Positions 34,104 through 46,983 of a stretch of DNA of 64,000 nt are shown one piece after another. Each line of letters starts with the position of its first letter. Position 1 is the first letter of the stretch. A program made the translations under genes and the position numbers. A model generated the notes under the pieces. That model worked only from the letters and a program-made list of their open reading frames with translations, made no database searches and had not been told where the DNA came from. Source of the stretch: Nocardioides rotundus. GTDB lineage: Bacteria; Actinomycetota; Actinomycetes; Propionibacteriales; Nocardioidaceae. The stretch lies in the NCBI RefSeq assembly GCF_019931675.1, contig NZ_CP082922.1, positions 3,549,001 through 3,613,000 on the forward strand. The letters are read 5' to 3'.

Positions 34104-34844
34104 TCAGCCCAACTGAGTGCCGAAGAGCGACCCGATGAGGAAGGTGACGCCCATGGCGAGCAGGCCGCCGAGGACGTTGCGTACGACGGCCCGGCCGGTG
34201 GGCCCGTAGCCGAGTCGGGCGCTGGTCCAGCCGGTCACGGCGAGCGCGGCCGCGACGCTGGCGACGGTCACCCAGAGCCGGTGCTCCGGCGGCGTCAGCA
34301 CGATGGTCAGCAGCGGCAGCAGGGCGCCGACGGTGAAGGCGACCATCGAGGCCAGGGCGGCCTGCCAGGGGCTGGTGATCTCGTCGGGGTCCAGGCCGAG
34401 CTCGACCTCGGCGTGCGCCTCGAGGGCGTTGTTCTCGGTGAGCTCGACCGCGACCCGGCGGGCCAGCTCGGGGCTGAGGCCCTTCTCCTCGTAGAGGTGG
34501 GCCAGCTCGGCCAGCTCCTCCTCGGGCATCTCGTCCAGCTCACGCCGCTCCTTGGCCAGCAGCGCCCGCTCGGAGTCGGACTGGGTGGAGACCGAGACAT
34601 ACTCGCCGGCCGCCATGCTGAGCGCACCCGCGACCAGGCCCGCGACCCCGGCGACCATGATCGTCGAGCGGTCGCTGGTCGCGCCCGCGACGCCCATCAC
34701 CAGGCCGGCCACGGACACGATGCCGTCGTTGGCGCCCAGCACTCCCGCGCGCAGCCAGTTGAGCCGGCCGGCCACGGAGCCGGCGTGCGGCTCGGCGGCG
34801 TGCTGCTCCGGCTCGATCTGCTCGGGGTCCAGTTGCGTGCTCAC
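34104..34844 (-). CDS. VIT1/CCC1-family iron/manganese transporter
   Basis: The 246-residue membrane protein has the family N-terminus WLRAGVLGANDGIVSVAGLVMGVAG (helix 1 with the D/N-D-G-x-V-S motif) and GLVAGALSMAAGEYVSVSTQSD in helix 2 (M-A-x-G-E-Y). It also has the cytosolic metal-binding helical hairpin rich in glutamate (ELDEMPEEELAELAHLYEEKG) and three C-terminal helices. Vacuolar iron transporter-like proteins move Fe2+ or Mn2+ out of the cytosol. The GTG at 34844 is preferred; a GTG 15 bp upstream is possible. An IdeR/DtxR-like box lies just upstream. Confidence 0.85.
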   Translation of the reverse strand: MSTQLDPEQIEPEQHAAEPHAGSVAGRLNWLRAGVLGANDGIVSVAGLVMGVAGATSDRSTIMVAGVAGLVAGALSMAAGEYVSVSTQSDSERALLAKERRELDEMPEEELAELAHLYEEKGLSPELARRVAVELTENNALEAHAEVELGLDPDEITSPWQAALASMVAFTVGALLPLLTIVLTPPEHRLWVTVASVAAALAVTGWTSARLGYGPTGRAVVRNVLGGLLAMGVTFLIGSLFGTQLG

Positions 34845-34882
34845 GCCGCCCAGCCTCACCCGAGCGCCGGGTCGGGCGCAAC

Positions 34883-34901
34883 GAAGGTGAGGCTCCCCTG
34901 A
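34883..34901 (-). promoter_or_regulatory. Possible IdeR/DtxR-type iron box upstream of the VIT-family gene
   Basis: GAAGGTGAGGCTCCCCTGA matches 13 of 19 positions of the actinobacterial iron box (TTAGGTTAGGCTAACCTAA), including the central AGGCT and CCT. It is 38 bp before the GTG start. AGCCTCACC near the start codon also pairs with GGTGAGGCT in this box, so RNA folding is an alternative reading. Confidence 0.4.
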
Positions 34902-34920
34902 GCCCGCGGGGCGGGGCTCC

Positions 34921-36066
34921 TCAGAGCCCCAGGTCGCGAGCGATGAGCATCTTCATGATCTCGTTCGAGCCGGCCCAGATCTTGGTGACGCGGGCGTCCC
35001 GCCAGGCGCGGGCGACCCGGTACTCGTTCATGTAGCCGTAGCCGCCGAAGACCTGGACGCAGTGGTCCAGGACGTCGTTCTGCACCTGCGAGGTCCACCA
35101 CTTCGCCTTGGCCGCGTCCACCGCGGAGAGCTCGCCGCGGGTGTGCGCGAGGACCGCCTGGTCGACGTACGCCTGGGCGACCTCGACCCGCGTCGTGAGG
35201 TCCGCGAGGAGGAACTGGGTGTTCTGGAAGGCGCCGATCGGCTGGCCGAAGGCCTTGCGCTCCTTGGCGTACTCGATCGTCTCGCGCAGGATCTCCGCGG
35301 CGTGCGCGAGGTTGGTGATCGCCGACCCGAGCCGCTCCTGAGGCAGGAACTGCATCATCGAGATGAAGCCGGTGTCGAGCGGACCGATCAGGTCGTCGTT
35401 GCTGACCCGGACGTCCTCGAAGGCGAGCTCGGCGGTGTCGGACTCGTCCTGGCCGACCTTGTCCAGCACCCGGCCGATGGAGTACCCGGGCAGCGAGGTG
35501 TCGACGCCGAACAGCGAGATCCCCTTGGCCTTCTTCTCCGGGCTGGTGCGGGCCGCGACGATCACCAGGTCGGCCGAGCCGCCGTTGGTGATGAAGGTCT
35601 TCGACCCGTTGAGGATCCAGTCGTCGCCGTCGCGGACCGCGGTGGTCTTGAGGTTCGCGAGGTCCGAGCCGCCGGACGGCTCGGTCATGCCGATCGCGGT
35701 GAGCAGCTCGCCGGAGCAGAACCTCGGCAGCCAGCGCTCCTTCTGCTCGTCGGTGGTGAGGTGGACCAGGTACGGGGCGCAGATGTCGGCGTGGATCCCC
35801 ACGCAGCTCGGCAGGGTCATGTTGACCTTGGCGAGCTCCTCGGTGAGGACGGCGTTGAAGCGGTAGTCGCCGGCCTCCATGCCGCCGTACTGCTCGGGGA
35901 TCTCCAGGCCCAGGAAGCCCTGCTTGCCCGCAGCGAGCCAGAACTCACGGTCCAGCCCGTGGTTCTCGGCGTAGGTGTCGAGGTTCGGCACGACCTCGCG
36001 GTCCAGGAACTCCTTGACCGAGGAGCGGAAGGCCTCGTGGTCCTCGTCATAGATCTCGCGCTTCAT
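34921..36066 (-). CDS. Acyl-CoA dehydrogenase (long-chain type)
   Basis: This 381-residue flavoprotein catalyses the first dehydrogenation of acyl-CoA beta-oxidation. It has IGMTEPSGGSDLANLKTTA and WILNGSKTFITNG (FAD/substrate signature), DKVGQDESDTAELAFEDVRV, and the C-terminal QVFGGYGYMNEYRVAR. The usual catalytic glutamate near the C-terminus (YEGT) is replaced by KIWAGSNEI. A glutamate is instead present in FLPQERLGS (E244), where long-chain acyl-CoA dehydrogenases carry their base. The start at 36066 (MKREIYDEDHEAF) has TAGTCT 8 nt upstream, and the longer open frame beyond it lacks homology-like sequence. Confidence 0.88.
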   Translation of the reverse strand: MKREIYDEDHEAFRSSVKEFLDREVVPNLDTYAENHGLDREFWLAAGKQGFLGLEIPEQYGGMEAGDYRFNAVLTEELAKVNMTLPSCVGIHADICAPYLVHLTTDEQKERWLPRFCSGELLTAIGMTEPSGGSDLANLKTTAVRDGDDWILNGSKTFITNGGSADLVIVAARTSPEKKAKGISLFGVDTSLPGYSIGRVLDKVGQDESDTAELAFEDVRVSNDDLIGPLDTGFISMMQFLPQERLGSAITNLAHAAEILRETIEYAKERKAFGQPIGAFQNTQFLLADLTTRVEVAQAYVDQAVLAHTRGELSAVDAAKAKWWTSQVQNDVLDHCVQVFGGYGYMNEYRVARAWRDARVTKIWAGSNEIMKMLIARDLGL

Positions 36067-36151
36067 GCCACCTGAGACTACTGACGGGTAGTGACCGGGT
36101 CGAGTGCGCGGGGCGTCGTCTCCGCCACACGGCTGTCGGTATCCGGCCGGC

Positions 36152-36256
36152 GCGTGCACGAACCACGGAGTATCCGGCGACCGGGATCGCCGAGGCCCCC
36201 TGTTCACGAGGGTGCCGTCCCGAGGAGCCGCAGGTTCCTGGGTGGTTCGTGCACGC
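36152..36256. repeat. 15-bp perfect inverted repeat, 75 nt apart, upstream of glgX
   Basis: GCGTGCACGAACCAC (36152-36166) and GTGGTTCGTGCACGC (36242-36256) are exact reverse complements. GTATCCGGC also occurs twice nearby (around 36140 and 36173). The elements occupy the 278-bp gap between the acyl-CoA dehydrogenase start and glgX. Function is unknown. Confidence 0.7.
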
Positions 36257-36303
36257 CGCGGAGCATCGGCCGGCGCAGACGGCGCACCCGACCCACCGGC
36301 AGG

Positions 36304-36339
36304 TAGGCTTGGATCGATCCAAAGACATCCATCAAGGAG
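36304..36339 (+). promoter_or_regulatory. glgX promoter with LacI-like operator
   Basis: -10 TAGGCT (36304-36309) is followed directly by the perfect 14-bp palindrome TTGGATCGATCCAA (36309-36322). AAGGAG (36334-36339) then lies 5 bp before the GTG start. A perfect palindrome with a central CG at the transcription start is typical of LacI-family repressor sites of maltodextrin/glycogen genes. Confidence 0.5.
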
Positions 36340-36344
36340 CCCGC

Positions 36345-38525
<2,181 letters not shown>

Positions 38526-38581
38526 GTGCGGCGCCCCGCGGCGGGTACGACAGGTAGCGCACTCGACCTCCAGGAGGAGCG

Positions 38582-42814
<4,233 letters not shown>

Positions 42815-42818
42815 TCGC

Positions 42819-43517
42819 CTAGGTCGCGGGCCGCCCGACCAGCGAGGCGACCCACTCGGGCACCAGCCGGGTGGCCGGGCCCTGCCGGGTCTCGTCGAAG
42901 ACCCGGGCCTCGGCGGAGGGGTCGAGGTTGAGCTCGAGCGTGCGCGCGCCGTACATCCGCGCGACTCGGACGAACCCGGCGGCGGGATAGACCACCGAGG
43001 ACGTGCCGATCGAGACGAACAGGTCGGCGTCGGCGAGACGGTCCTCGATCTCGTCCATCCGATAGGGGATCTCGCCGAACCAGACGACGTCGGGGCGCAG
43101 ATCCGCGCGGCCGCACGACGGGCAGGCGGGAACGTCGACCAGGTCGCCCTCCCAATGGCTACGGGTGCCACACGAGAGGCACAGCGCCGAGCGCAGCTCG
43201 CCGTGCATGTGCACGACGTCGGTCGAGCCGGCGCGCTCGTGCAGGTCGTCGATGTTCTGGGTGATCACGGTGAGCTCGACGCCCGGGACCGCCTCCAGGT
43301 CGGCCAGCGCGCGATGCGCCGGGTTGGGCCCCACGGTCGCCAGCGCGGCTCGCCGCGCGTCGTAGAAGCGCTGCACCAGGCCCGGGTCGGCGGCGAACGC
43401 CTCGGGCGTCGCGACCTCGAGCGGGTCGTGCCCCTCCCACAGCCCGTCGGCGTCGCGGAAGGTCGGCACCCCGCTCTCGGCCGAGATGCCCGCCCCCGTC
43501 AGCACCACGATCCGCAT
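42819..43517 (-). CDS. cobB: Sir2-family NAD-dependent protein deacylase
   Basis: The 232-residue sirtuin has the NAD site GAGISAESGVPTFRD, the catalytic region TQNIDDLHERAG with HMHGEL, and zinc cysteines CLSCG and CPSCG. The sequence RFYDARRAAL near residue 53 contains Y-x-x-R, the class III signature that binds acidic acyl groups, so desuccinylase/demalonylase activity is likely alongside deacetylation (family knowledge). It converges on treYZ. Its start codon shares one base with the DUF4333 gene stop. Confidence 0.9.
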   Translation of the reverse strand: MRIVVLTGAGISAESGVPTFRDADGLWEGHDPLEVATPEAFAADPGLVQRFYDARRAALATVGPNPAHRALADLEAVPGVELTVITQNIDDLHERAGSTDVVHMHGELRSALCLSCGTRSHWEGDLVDVPACPSCGRADLRPDVVWFGEIPYRMDEIEDRLADADLFVSIGTSSVVYPAAGFVRVARMYGARTLELNLDPSAEARVFDETRQGPATRLVPEWVASLVGRPAT

Positions 43518-44002
43518 CAGACCTCCTCGAAGGTGAAGTCGATCAGCAGGCCGTCCACCCCCGTGACCTTGGCGTCGATGTCATGGTCGTGGCCCTTGAT
43601 CCGGGCCGTGCATGACACGTGCGCCTGCGGCCGTCCCACCAACTCGTCCGGGCATCGTACCGACTCGACCTTCCGCCCCTCCGCCTTCAGGATCCGGGTG
43701 ATCTCCGCGGCCAGCGCGTCCGGGGTGAGGAAGGGTACGGCGGTCAGGCGCAGCGGCTCGGTCGCGACCGCGCGCACCCGCAACCCGACCTCCTGGCCGT
43801 CGTGCTGGACGCGGCAGTCCTGACGGGCGCCCACCCGGGCGGGAAGCCCGCCGTCGCAGAGCACCGCGAGCTTGCCGGTGCTCGGGTCGTCGCGGGCGAG
43901 CTTGGCCGCGACGTCGTCCTGCAGCTCCGTCGTACTCAAACGCTCGTCGCCGCAGCCGACCAGCAGCGCCGCCACCAGGAGGGTGAGGAGAACGCGCCGC
44001 AT
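43517..44002 (-). CDS. DUF4333 lipoprotein
   Basis: The 161-residue exported protein has a lipoprotein signal MRRVLLTLLVAALLVGCGD (lipobox L-V-G-C, cysteine 17). Two DUF4333-like modules follow, each with a C...C pair (LCDGGLPARVGARQDCRV; RCPDELVGRPQAHVSCTA) ending in hydrophobic strands. The family is actinobacterial, cell-envelope located, and of unknown function. It lies directly upstream of the sirtuin gene with a 1-bp overlap, so both are probably transcribed together. Confidence 0.85.
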   Translation of the reverse strand: MRRVLLTLLVAALLVGCGDERLSTTELQDDVAAKLARDDPSTGKLAVLCDGGLPARVGARQDCRVQHDGQEVGLRVRAVATEPLRLTAVPFLTPDALAAEITRILKAEGRKVESVRCPDELVGRPQAHVSCTARIKGHDHDIDAKVTGVDGLLIDFTFEEV

Positions 44003-44107
44003 GGCTTCCTTACTACCAGGGGCGGGGGTGGTAGCTGTGGAAAGCCGTCCCGAACTGTCGGCGCCCCCGAGCAGGCTGGCCGCATCTCACGAGGGAAGGA
44101 GCACGTG

Positions 44108-44578
44108 ATGTGCTGGAGATGCGACAACCCCGACGCGACCGATGCGGACTACTTCGCGCTGATCCAGGAGAAGATCGACGCCTACGGCTGGTTCGTGCAG
44201 GGCGTCGAGAAGGAGCGCTGGCGGCCCGGTTTCGCCTACACGGTCGGGCTCACCCTGTTCGGTCACCCGGAGCTGCTGGTCACGGGGATGCGGTACGACG
44301 CTCAGGTGCGGCTCCTGAACGACGTGGCCCACCATCAGGCCTACCACCACGCGCCTGCCTTGGTTCCGGGTGATCGTCTCGACTGGCCCGACTGGCCGGC
44401 TATCGAGGTCGTCGGGGTGGCCGAGCCGACGGTTCACCTCGTGATGGCCGAGGGCATGTACGGTCCCGCGATCCGAGCCGTGCAACTGGTGTACGCCGAC
44501 GACCGGGGTCGCTGGCCGTGGGCTGCCGGGTTCCGCGGGAACCAATCGGTCCTCGGTTCACGTGGGAACGGGGGCTAG
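44108..44578 (+). CDS. DUF4262 domain protein
   Basis: The 156-residue protein has the DUF4262 hallmarks: an N-terminal CWRCDNP, then EKIDAYGWFVQGVEKERWRPGFAYTVGLTLFGHPELLVTGM, with GDRLDWPDW and MYGPAIRAVQLVYAD later. The function of the family is unknown; it often appears near mobile or accessory regions. AAGGAG lies 6 bp before ATG 44108; a GTG one codon earlier is possible. It stands at the left border of the accessory island. Confidence 0.82.
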   Translation: MCWRCDNPDATDADYFALIQEKIDAYGWFVQGVEKERWRPGFAYTVGLTLFGHPELLVTGMRYDAQVRLLNDVAHHQAYHHAPALVPGDRLDWPDWPAIEVVGVAEPTVHLVMAEGMYGPAIRAVQLVYADDRGRWPWAAGFRGNQSVLGSRGNGG

Positions 44579-44663
44579 CCGTCGCCTGGGACAGAGCTCA
44601 GGAGCGCGGACGACCCGGGGCCCATCTCCATCCGGCGACAAGCTCGAGCATGTCGGCGCGCTA

Positions 44664-44762
44664 GGTACGCCGACGGCGTCGGACTCGTTGAGCGCGACGC
44701 TCCCGCAGGCCAGCGCCTGCGAGAGCTCGCCCATTGTCTGCCGTGGGCTCAGCCGGTCGGAG
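44664..44762. pseudogene. Relic of a divergent gene pair duplicated at 46984-48416
   Basis: On the minus strand a short tract encodes VALNESDAVGV, matching the N-terminal VALNESDVVGV of the protein at 46984-47682; 22 bases are identical. Immediately next to it, on the plus strand, a tract encodes GQRLRELAHCLPWAQPVG, matching GQRLRALAHCLEWAQPVG of the protein at 47763-48416. In the intact locus the two tracts are about 170 bp apart. Here the intervening part is deleted and neither frame is open as a gene. Confidence 0.65.
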
Positions 44763-44774
44763 CCACCCGGCGAC

Positions 44775-44815
44775 CGTGTGGGTTCGGAGTCATCTGATGG
44801 CCCCAAACCCACACG
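44775..44815. terminator. 10-bp stem hairpin in the island border
   Basis: CGTGTGGGTT (44775-44784) and AACCCACACG (44806-44815) form a perfect stem with a 21-nt loop. No gene ends close by; it may be a remnant terminator or part of an attachment region. Nothing else is identified in 44816-44870 or 44905-45041. Confidence 0.4.
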
Positions 44816-44870
44816 ATCCAGGCATCAGCCGCTCCCGTCATCGAGATCCAGGAACTGCCGCTCTGCATCG

Positions 44871-44904
44871 CACAAACGCGCCGGATCAGTAGTACCAGAG
44901 GAAG
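44871..44904. repeat. Left direct repeat of the menB-end island (att-like)
   Basis: The 34-bp sequence matches 51774-51807 at 30 positions, including the uninterrupted CAAACGCGCC and TCAGTAGTACCAG. It copies the last 17 bases of menB (stop codon and W-Y-Y codons) plus 17 bases beyond, but no menB sequence follows it here. Confidence 0.65.
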
Positions 44905-45041
44905 CGCGGCACGCTCAGCGGGTGTTGGTGGTCGATGAACGGCACTATGCGGTTGACCTGCGGAAACGTGATTGACGGCATTGGTGGTCGACGGGCTCTG
45001 ACGACTCTCCTGCCACGTTCTTGCCACCCATCGAGCCATCG

Positions 45042-45398
45042 TCAGGACCGCTCCCACGGCGGCGGTCCCATGTCGGGATGCGCACTGTCGAGCCAGGGCG
45101 CTGGGATGTGCGCCCAACCGCCGATCTGCTCGTGGGTGCCGTCGGCGAGCGTCGCCCAGACCTCGGTGTCGGCCGGTCGCCAGATCGTGAGGTAGTCCGG
45201 ACCGTGTACGACCTCGAACTGAGCGTCCGCGACTGGCCCGCGGAACGTCAGCAGAACCCGCTCCTGTGGAGGGAAGTCGTACGACATCGCCTCCGGCTCA
45301 ACCATCACTGTGAACGGAGTGTCGGCGTCACCTTGCACGAGCATGCGAGTGACCTGCACGCGATCACGCTTGGCCCTCCGGCGCCCAATGCCCACCAC
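45042..45398 (-). CDS. Hypothetical protein, last gene of the AbiE-like operon
   Basis: This is a 118-residue, probably beta-rich cytosolic protein (FTVMVEPEAMSYDFPPQERVLLTF, YLTIWRPADTEVWATL) with no signal peptide or membrane helix. I do not recognise the family. It follows the small addiction-module-like gene by 3 bp in the same direction, so it belongs to the same transcript. The GTG at 45398 gives the tight spacing; an internal ATG at 45344 (MLVQGDAD) is an alternative. Being last in a toxin-antitoxin operon, it could be an accessory or immunity protein (inference only). Confidence 0.55.
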   Translation of the reverse strand: MVGIGRRRAKRDRVQVTRMLVQGDADTPFTVMVEPEAMSYDFPPQERVLLTFRGPVADAQFEVVHGPDYLTIWRPADTEVWATLADGTHEQIGGWAHIPAPWLDSAHPDMGPPPWERS

Positions 45399-45401
45399 GG
45401 C

Positions 45402-45587
45402 CTACTTCGACTCACTCGGACGCGGCTCGTCGACCGCCTGGGGCGAGCCGGCGTCCTTGACCTCCAGGGACTCCAGGAGGCGCATGCCGAGGTTCCAGCG
45501 TTCGCGCGGGGGCAAGGCCATCGCAAGCCGCAGGAACTCCTCTTCTGCTTCGTCCATGCCATCGACCGTAGCCCGACCATCAGACAT
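45402..45587 (-). CDS. Small addiction-module-like protein
   Basis: The 61-residue protein has its core EEEFLRLAMALPPRERWNLGMRLLESLE, which resembles the A-L-x-L-P-P-E-E-R-x-x-L-A-x-x-L-L-x-S-L pattern of the putative addiction module component family. The usual RelE-type partner is absent. It overlaps the 3' end of the AbiEii gene by 8 bp. A shorter form from Met 45557 is possible. Role unknown; it may be an extra antitoxin or regulator in the operon. Confidence 0.55.
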   Translation of the reverse strand: MSDGRATVDGMDEAEEEFLRLAMALPPRERWNLGMRLLESLEVKDAGSPQAVDEPRPSESK

Positions 45588-46404
45588 CGGCGATCCTCCT
45601 GACGAGCTCGTTGGCCCAGTCGACAGCGGCCTCGATGTTGGGCAGCACATCGACGTCCTCGATGGCCGCTTCGTACAAGTCGCCCCAACCATCGGCGACC
45701 TCGATCGTCGGCGGCCACGCCTGTTGGCGCCGGTACTCGAAGAGCCGGACGCAGGTCGCGTGGACCTGAGCAAGGTCGAGGTCCTCGCCCTTCTCGAGCA
45801 GCTGGAGGTCGACGAGGTCGCGCACTCGCTCGCTGCCAGGCTCCGAGACCGCATGCAGCTTCTGGGCGACCTGGTGTTCGACCCGCATCACCGGCACCGG
45901 CTTCGGCGCTTCGAGACCCACCTCGGTGAAGAGCTGGGTCAAGCCGTCGGCGAGCTGGTACTCCGGCTCCTCCGCATCGCCGATCTCGTTGTGGCCGAGC
46001 TCGAACTTCACGGTGCACCATGGTCGGCCGCGGTAGTCGAGCTTCACGTCGAACGGCTGCATGACGTACGCCGTTGGCACACCGGTCGGCCGGGGCGCAG
46101 CCTTCTCGATCAGCCTGCCGGTGAAGCCGGCCCAACCGACGGCTAGCGAATCTTCGAAGTCGCTGCGGAACCGAGCCAGCTGCTGCACGCGGGCAGCGTC
46201 GAGATCCTGGGTGAACCGAGTGCCTCGGCCGTAGCGGAGCGCCATCGCGCTGCCGCCCTTGATGGCTCCCTCGGGAAGCATCTGGCCGACCACGACGAGC
46301 GCCATGCTGACCCGTCGCCGAATGGCGAGCTCCTCGCTGCCCTCGAGGTTGCGGATGCGCTGTTCGAGCGACCGGACGCTGTTCGGCACACCGGCGTAGC
46401 TCAC
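45580..46404 (-). CDS. AbiEii/MenT-like nucleotidyltransferase toxin
   Basis: The 274-residue protein has the nucleotidyltransferase signature IKGGSAMALRYGRGTRFTQDLD (G-S followed by D-x-D-like T-x-D-L-D) near residue 62, then FDVKLDYRGRPW, and EHQVAQKLHAV with RVRDLVDLQLL near 190. This layout is that of AbiEii toxins of type IV/II toxin-antitoxin and abortive-infection systems; related mycobacterial MenT enzymes modify tRNA ends. The GTG at 46404 overlaps the AbiEi stop (GTGA), the standard arrangement of antitoxin before toxin. Confidence 0.8.
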   Translation of the reverse strand: MSYAGVPNSVRSLEQRIRNLEGSEELAIRRRVSMALVVVGQMLPEGAIKGGSAMALRYGRGTRFTQDLDAARVQQLARFRSDFEDSLAVGWAGFTGRLIEKAAPRPTGVPTAYVMQPFDVKLDYRGRPWCTVKFELGHNEIGDAEEPEYQLADGLTQLFTEVGLEAPKPVPVMRVEHQVAQKLHAVSEPGSERVRDLVDLQLLEKGEDLDLAQVHATCVRLFEYRRQQAWPPTIEVADGWGDLYEAAIEDVDVLPNIEAAVDWANELVRRIADV

Positions 46405-46943
46405 GATCGGAGTTCCTTCCTGACCCGCCGCCACTCCTTGGTGGTCATCAGTCCTTCCCTTCGCGCTTCCTCGGCAGCATCCACCAGGCGGCTCCGCTCG
46501 ATGCGTCCGCGACACTCGAGGATCGCGTCCGCAACACGTTGCGACTCCAGACCCTGGTACTGCGTCGTCACGACATCGCCCTTCGCCAGCGTCAACTCCA
46601 TGAACGGCGGCAGCTTCGGTCGCGTGCGCTTGCGGACGGCCACCCTGATCCGTCGAGGGTTCACATCGGCGAGCCCGAACAACGCGAGCACCGAATCTCC
46701 GTGGAGGTACGAACCCTCACCGGCACGCAGGAGCGCCTCGGCGAACTGGTCGAACGCGCCGGCAGGCGCATCCGGCACCCGATAGAGCCCGTAGGCGACG
46801 TTCTCCAGACCGCCACGAGCGGCAAGCTTGGGTAGCTCGGCGGCCGGGACTCCTGCCTCGGCCGCCTGCCTCGTGGTGACGTAGCCGTACTGATCGAGCG
46901 CGATCTCGCGCACGATGTCCCGGTACTTCGTCTCGGTGGCGAT
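46401..46943 (-). CDS. AbiEi-like antitoxin / transcriptional autorepressor
   Basis: The protein has an N-terminal winged HTH typical of AbiEi (YRDIVREIALDQYGYVTTRQAAEAGVP, then ELPKLAARGGLENVAYGLYRVPD) and a C-terminal domain (RIRVAVRKRTRPKLPP, ESQRVADAILECRGRIERSRLVDAAEEARREG). AbiEi binds inverted repeats in its own promoter and neutralises AbiEii. The start is uncertain. The natural N-terminus (ATETKYRDIV) is preceded by an ATC codon at 46943, 6 nt after TATAGT. The canonical choices are GTG 46979, which would put the operator palindrome inside the gene, or GTG 46913. The AbiEii GTG overlaps its stop. Confidence 0.75.
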   Translation of the reverse strand: MATETKYRDIVREIALDQYGYVTTRQAAEAGVPAAELPKLAARGGLENVAYGLYRVPDAPAGAFDQFAEALLRAGEGSYLHGDSVLALFGLADVNPRRIRVAVRKRTRPKLPPFMELTLAKGDVVTTQYQGLESQRVADAILECRGRIERSRLVDAAEEARREGLMTTKEWRRVRKELRS

Positions 46944-46977
46944 GTCACAACTATACCGAAAACGGTAGTGTTGTGAC
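46944..46977 (-). promoter_or_regulatory. 34-bp palindromic operator/promoter of the AbiE-like operon
   Basis: GTCACAACTATACCG (46944-46958) and CGGTAGTGTTGTGAC (46963-46977) are inverted repeats matching at 13 of 15 bases around AAAA. On the minus strand TATAGT (46955-46950) forms a -10 inside the palindrome. AbiEi proteins are known to bind inverted repeats overlapping their promoter. Confidence 0.65.
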
Positions 46978-46983
46978 ACCGAC

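Noticed and set aside
44749..45117. 122-residue minus-strand ORF in the island border
   Set aside because: Composition is mixed, it crosses the att-like repeat and relic sequences, and no coherent domain is visible.
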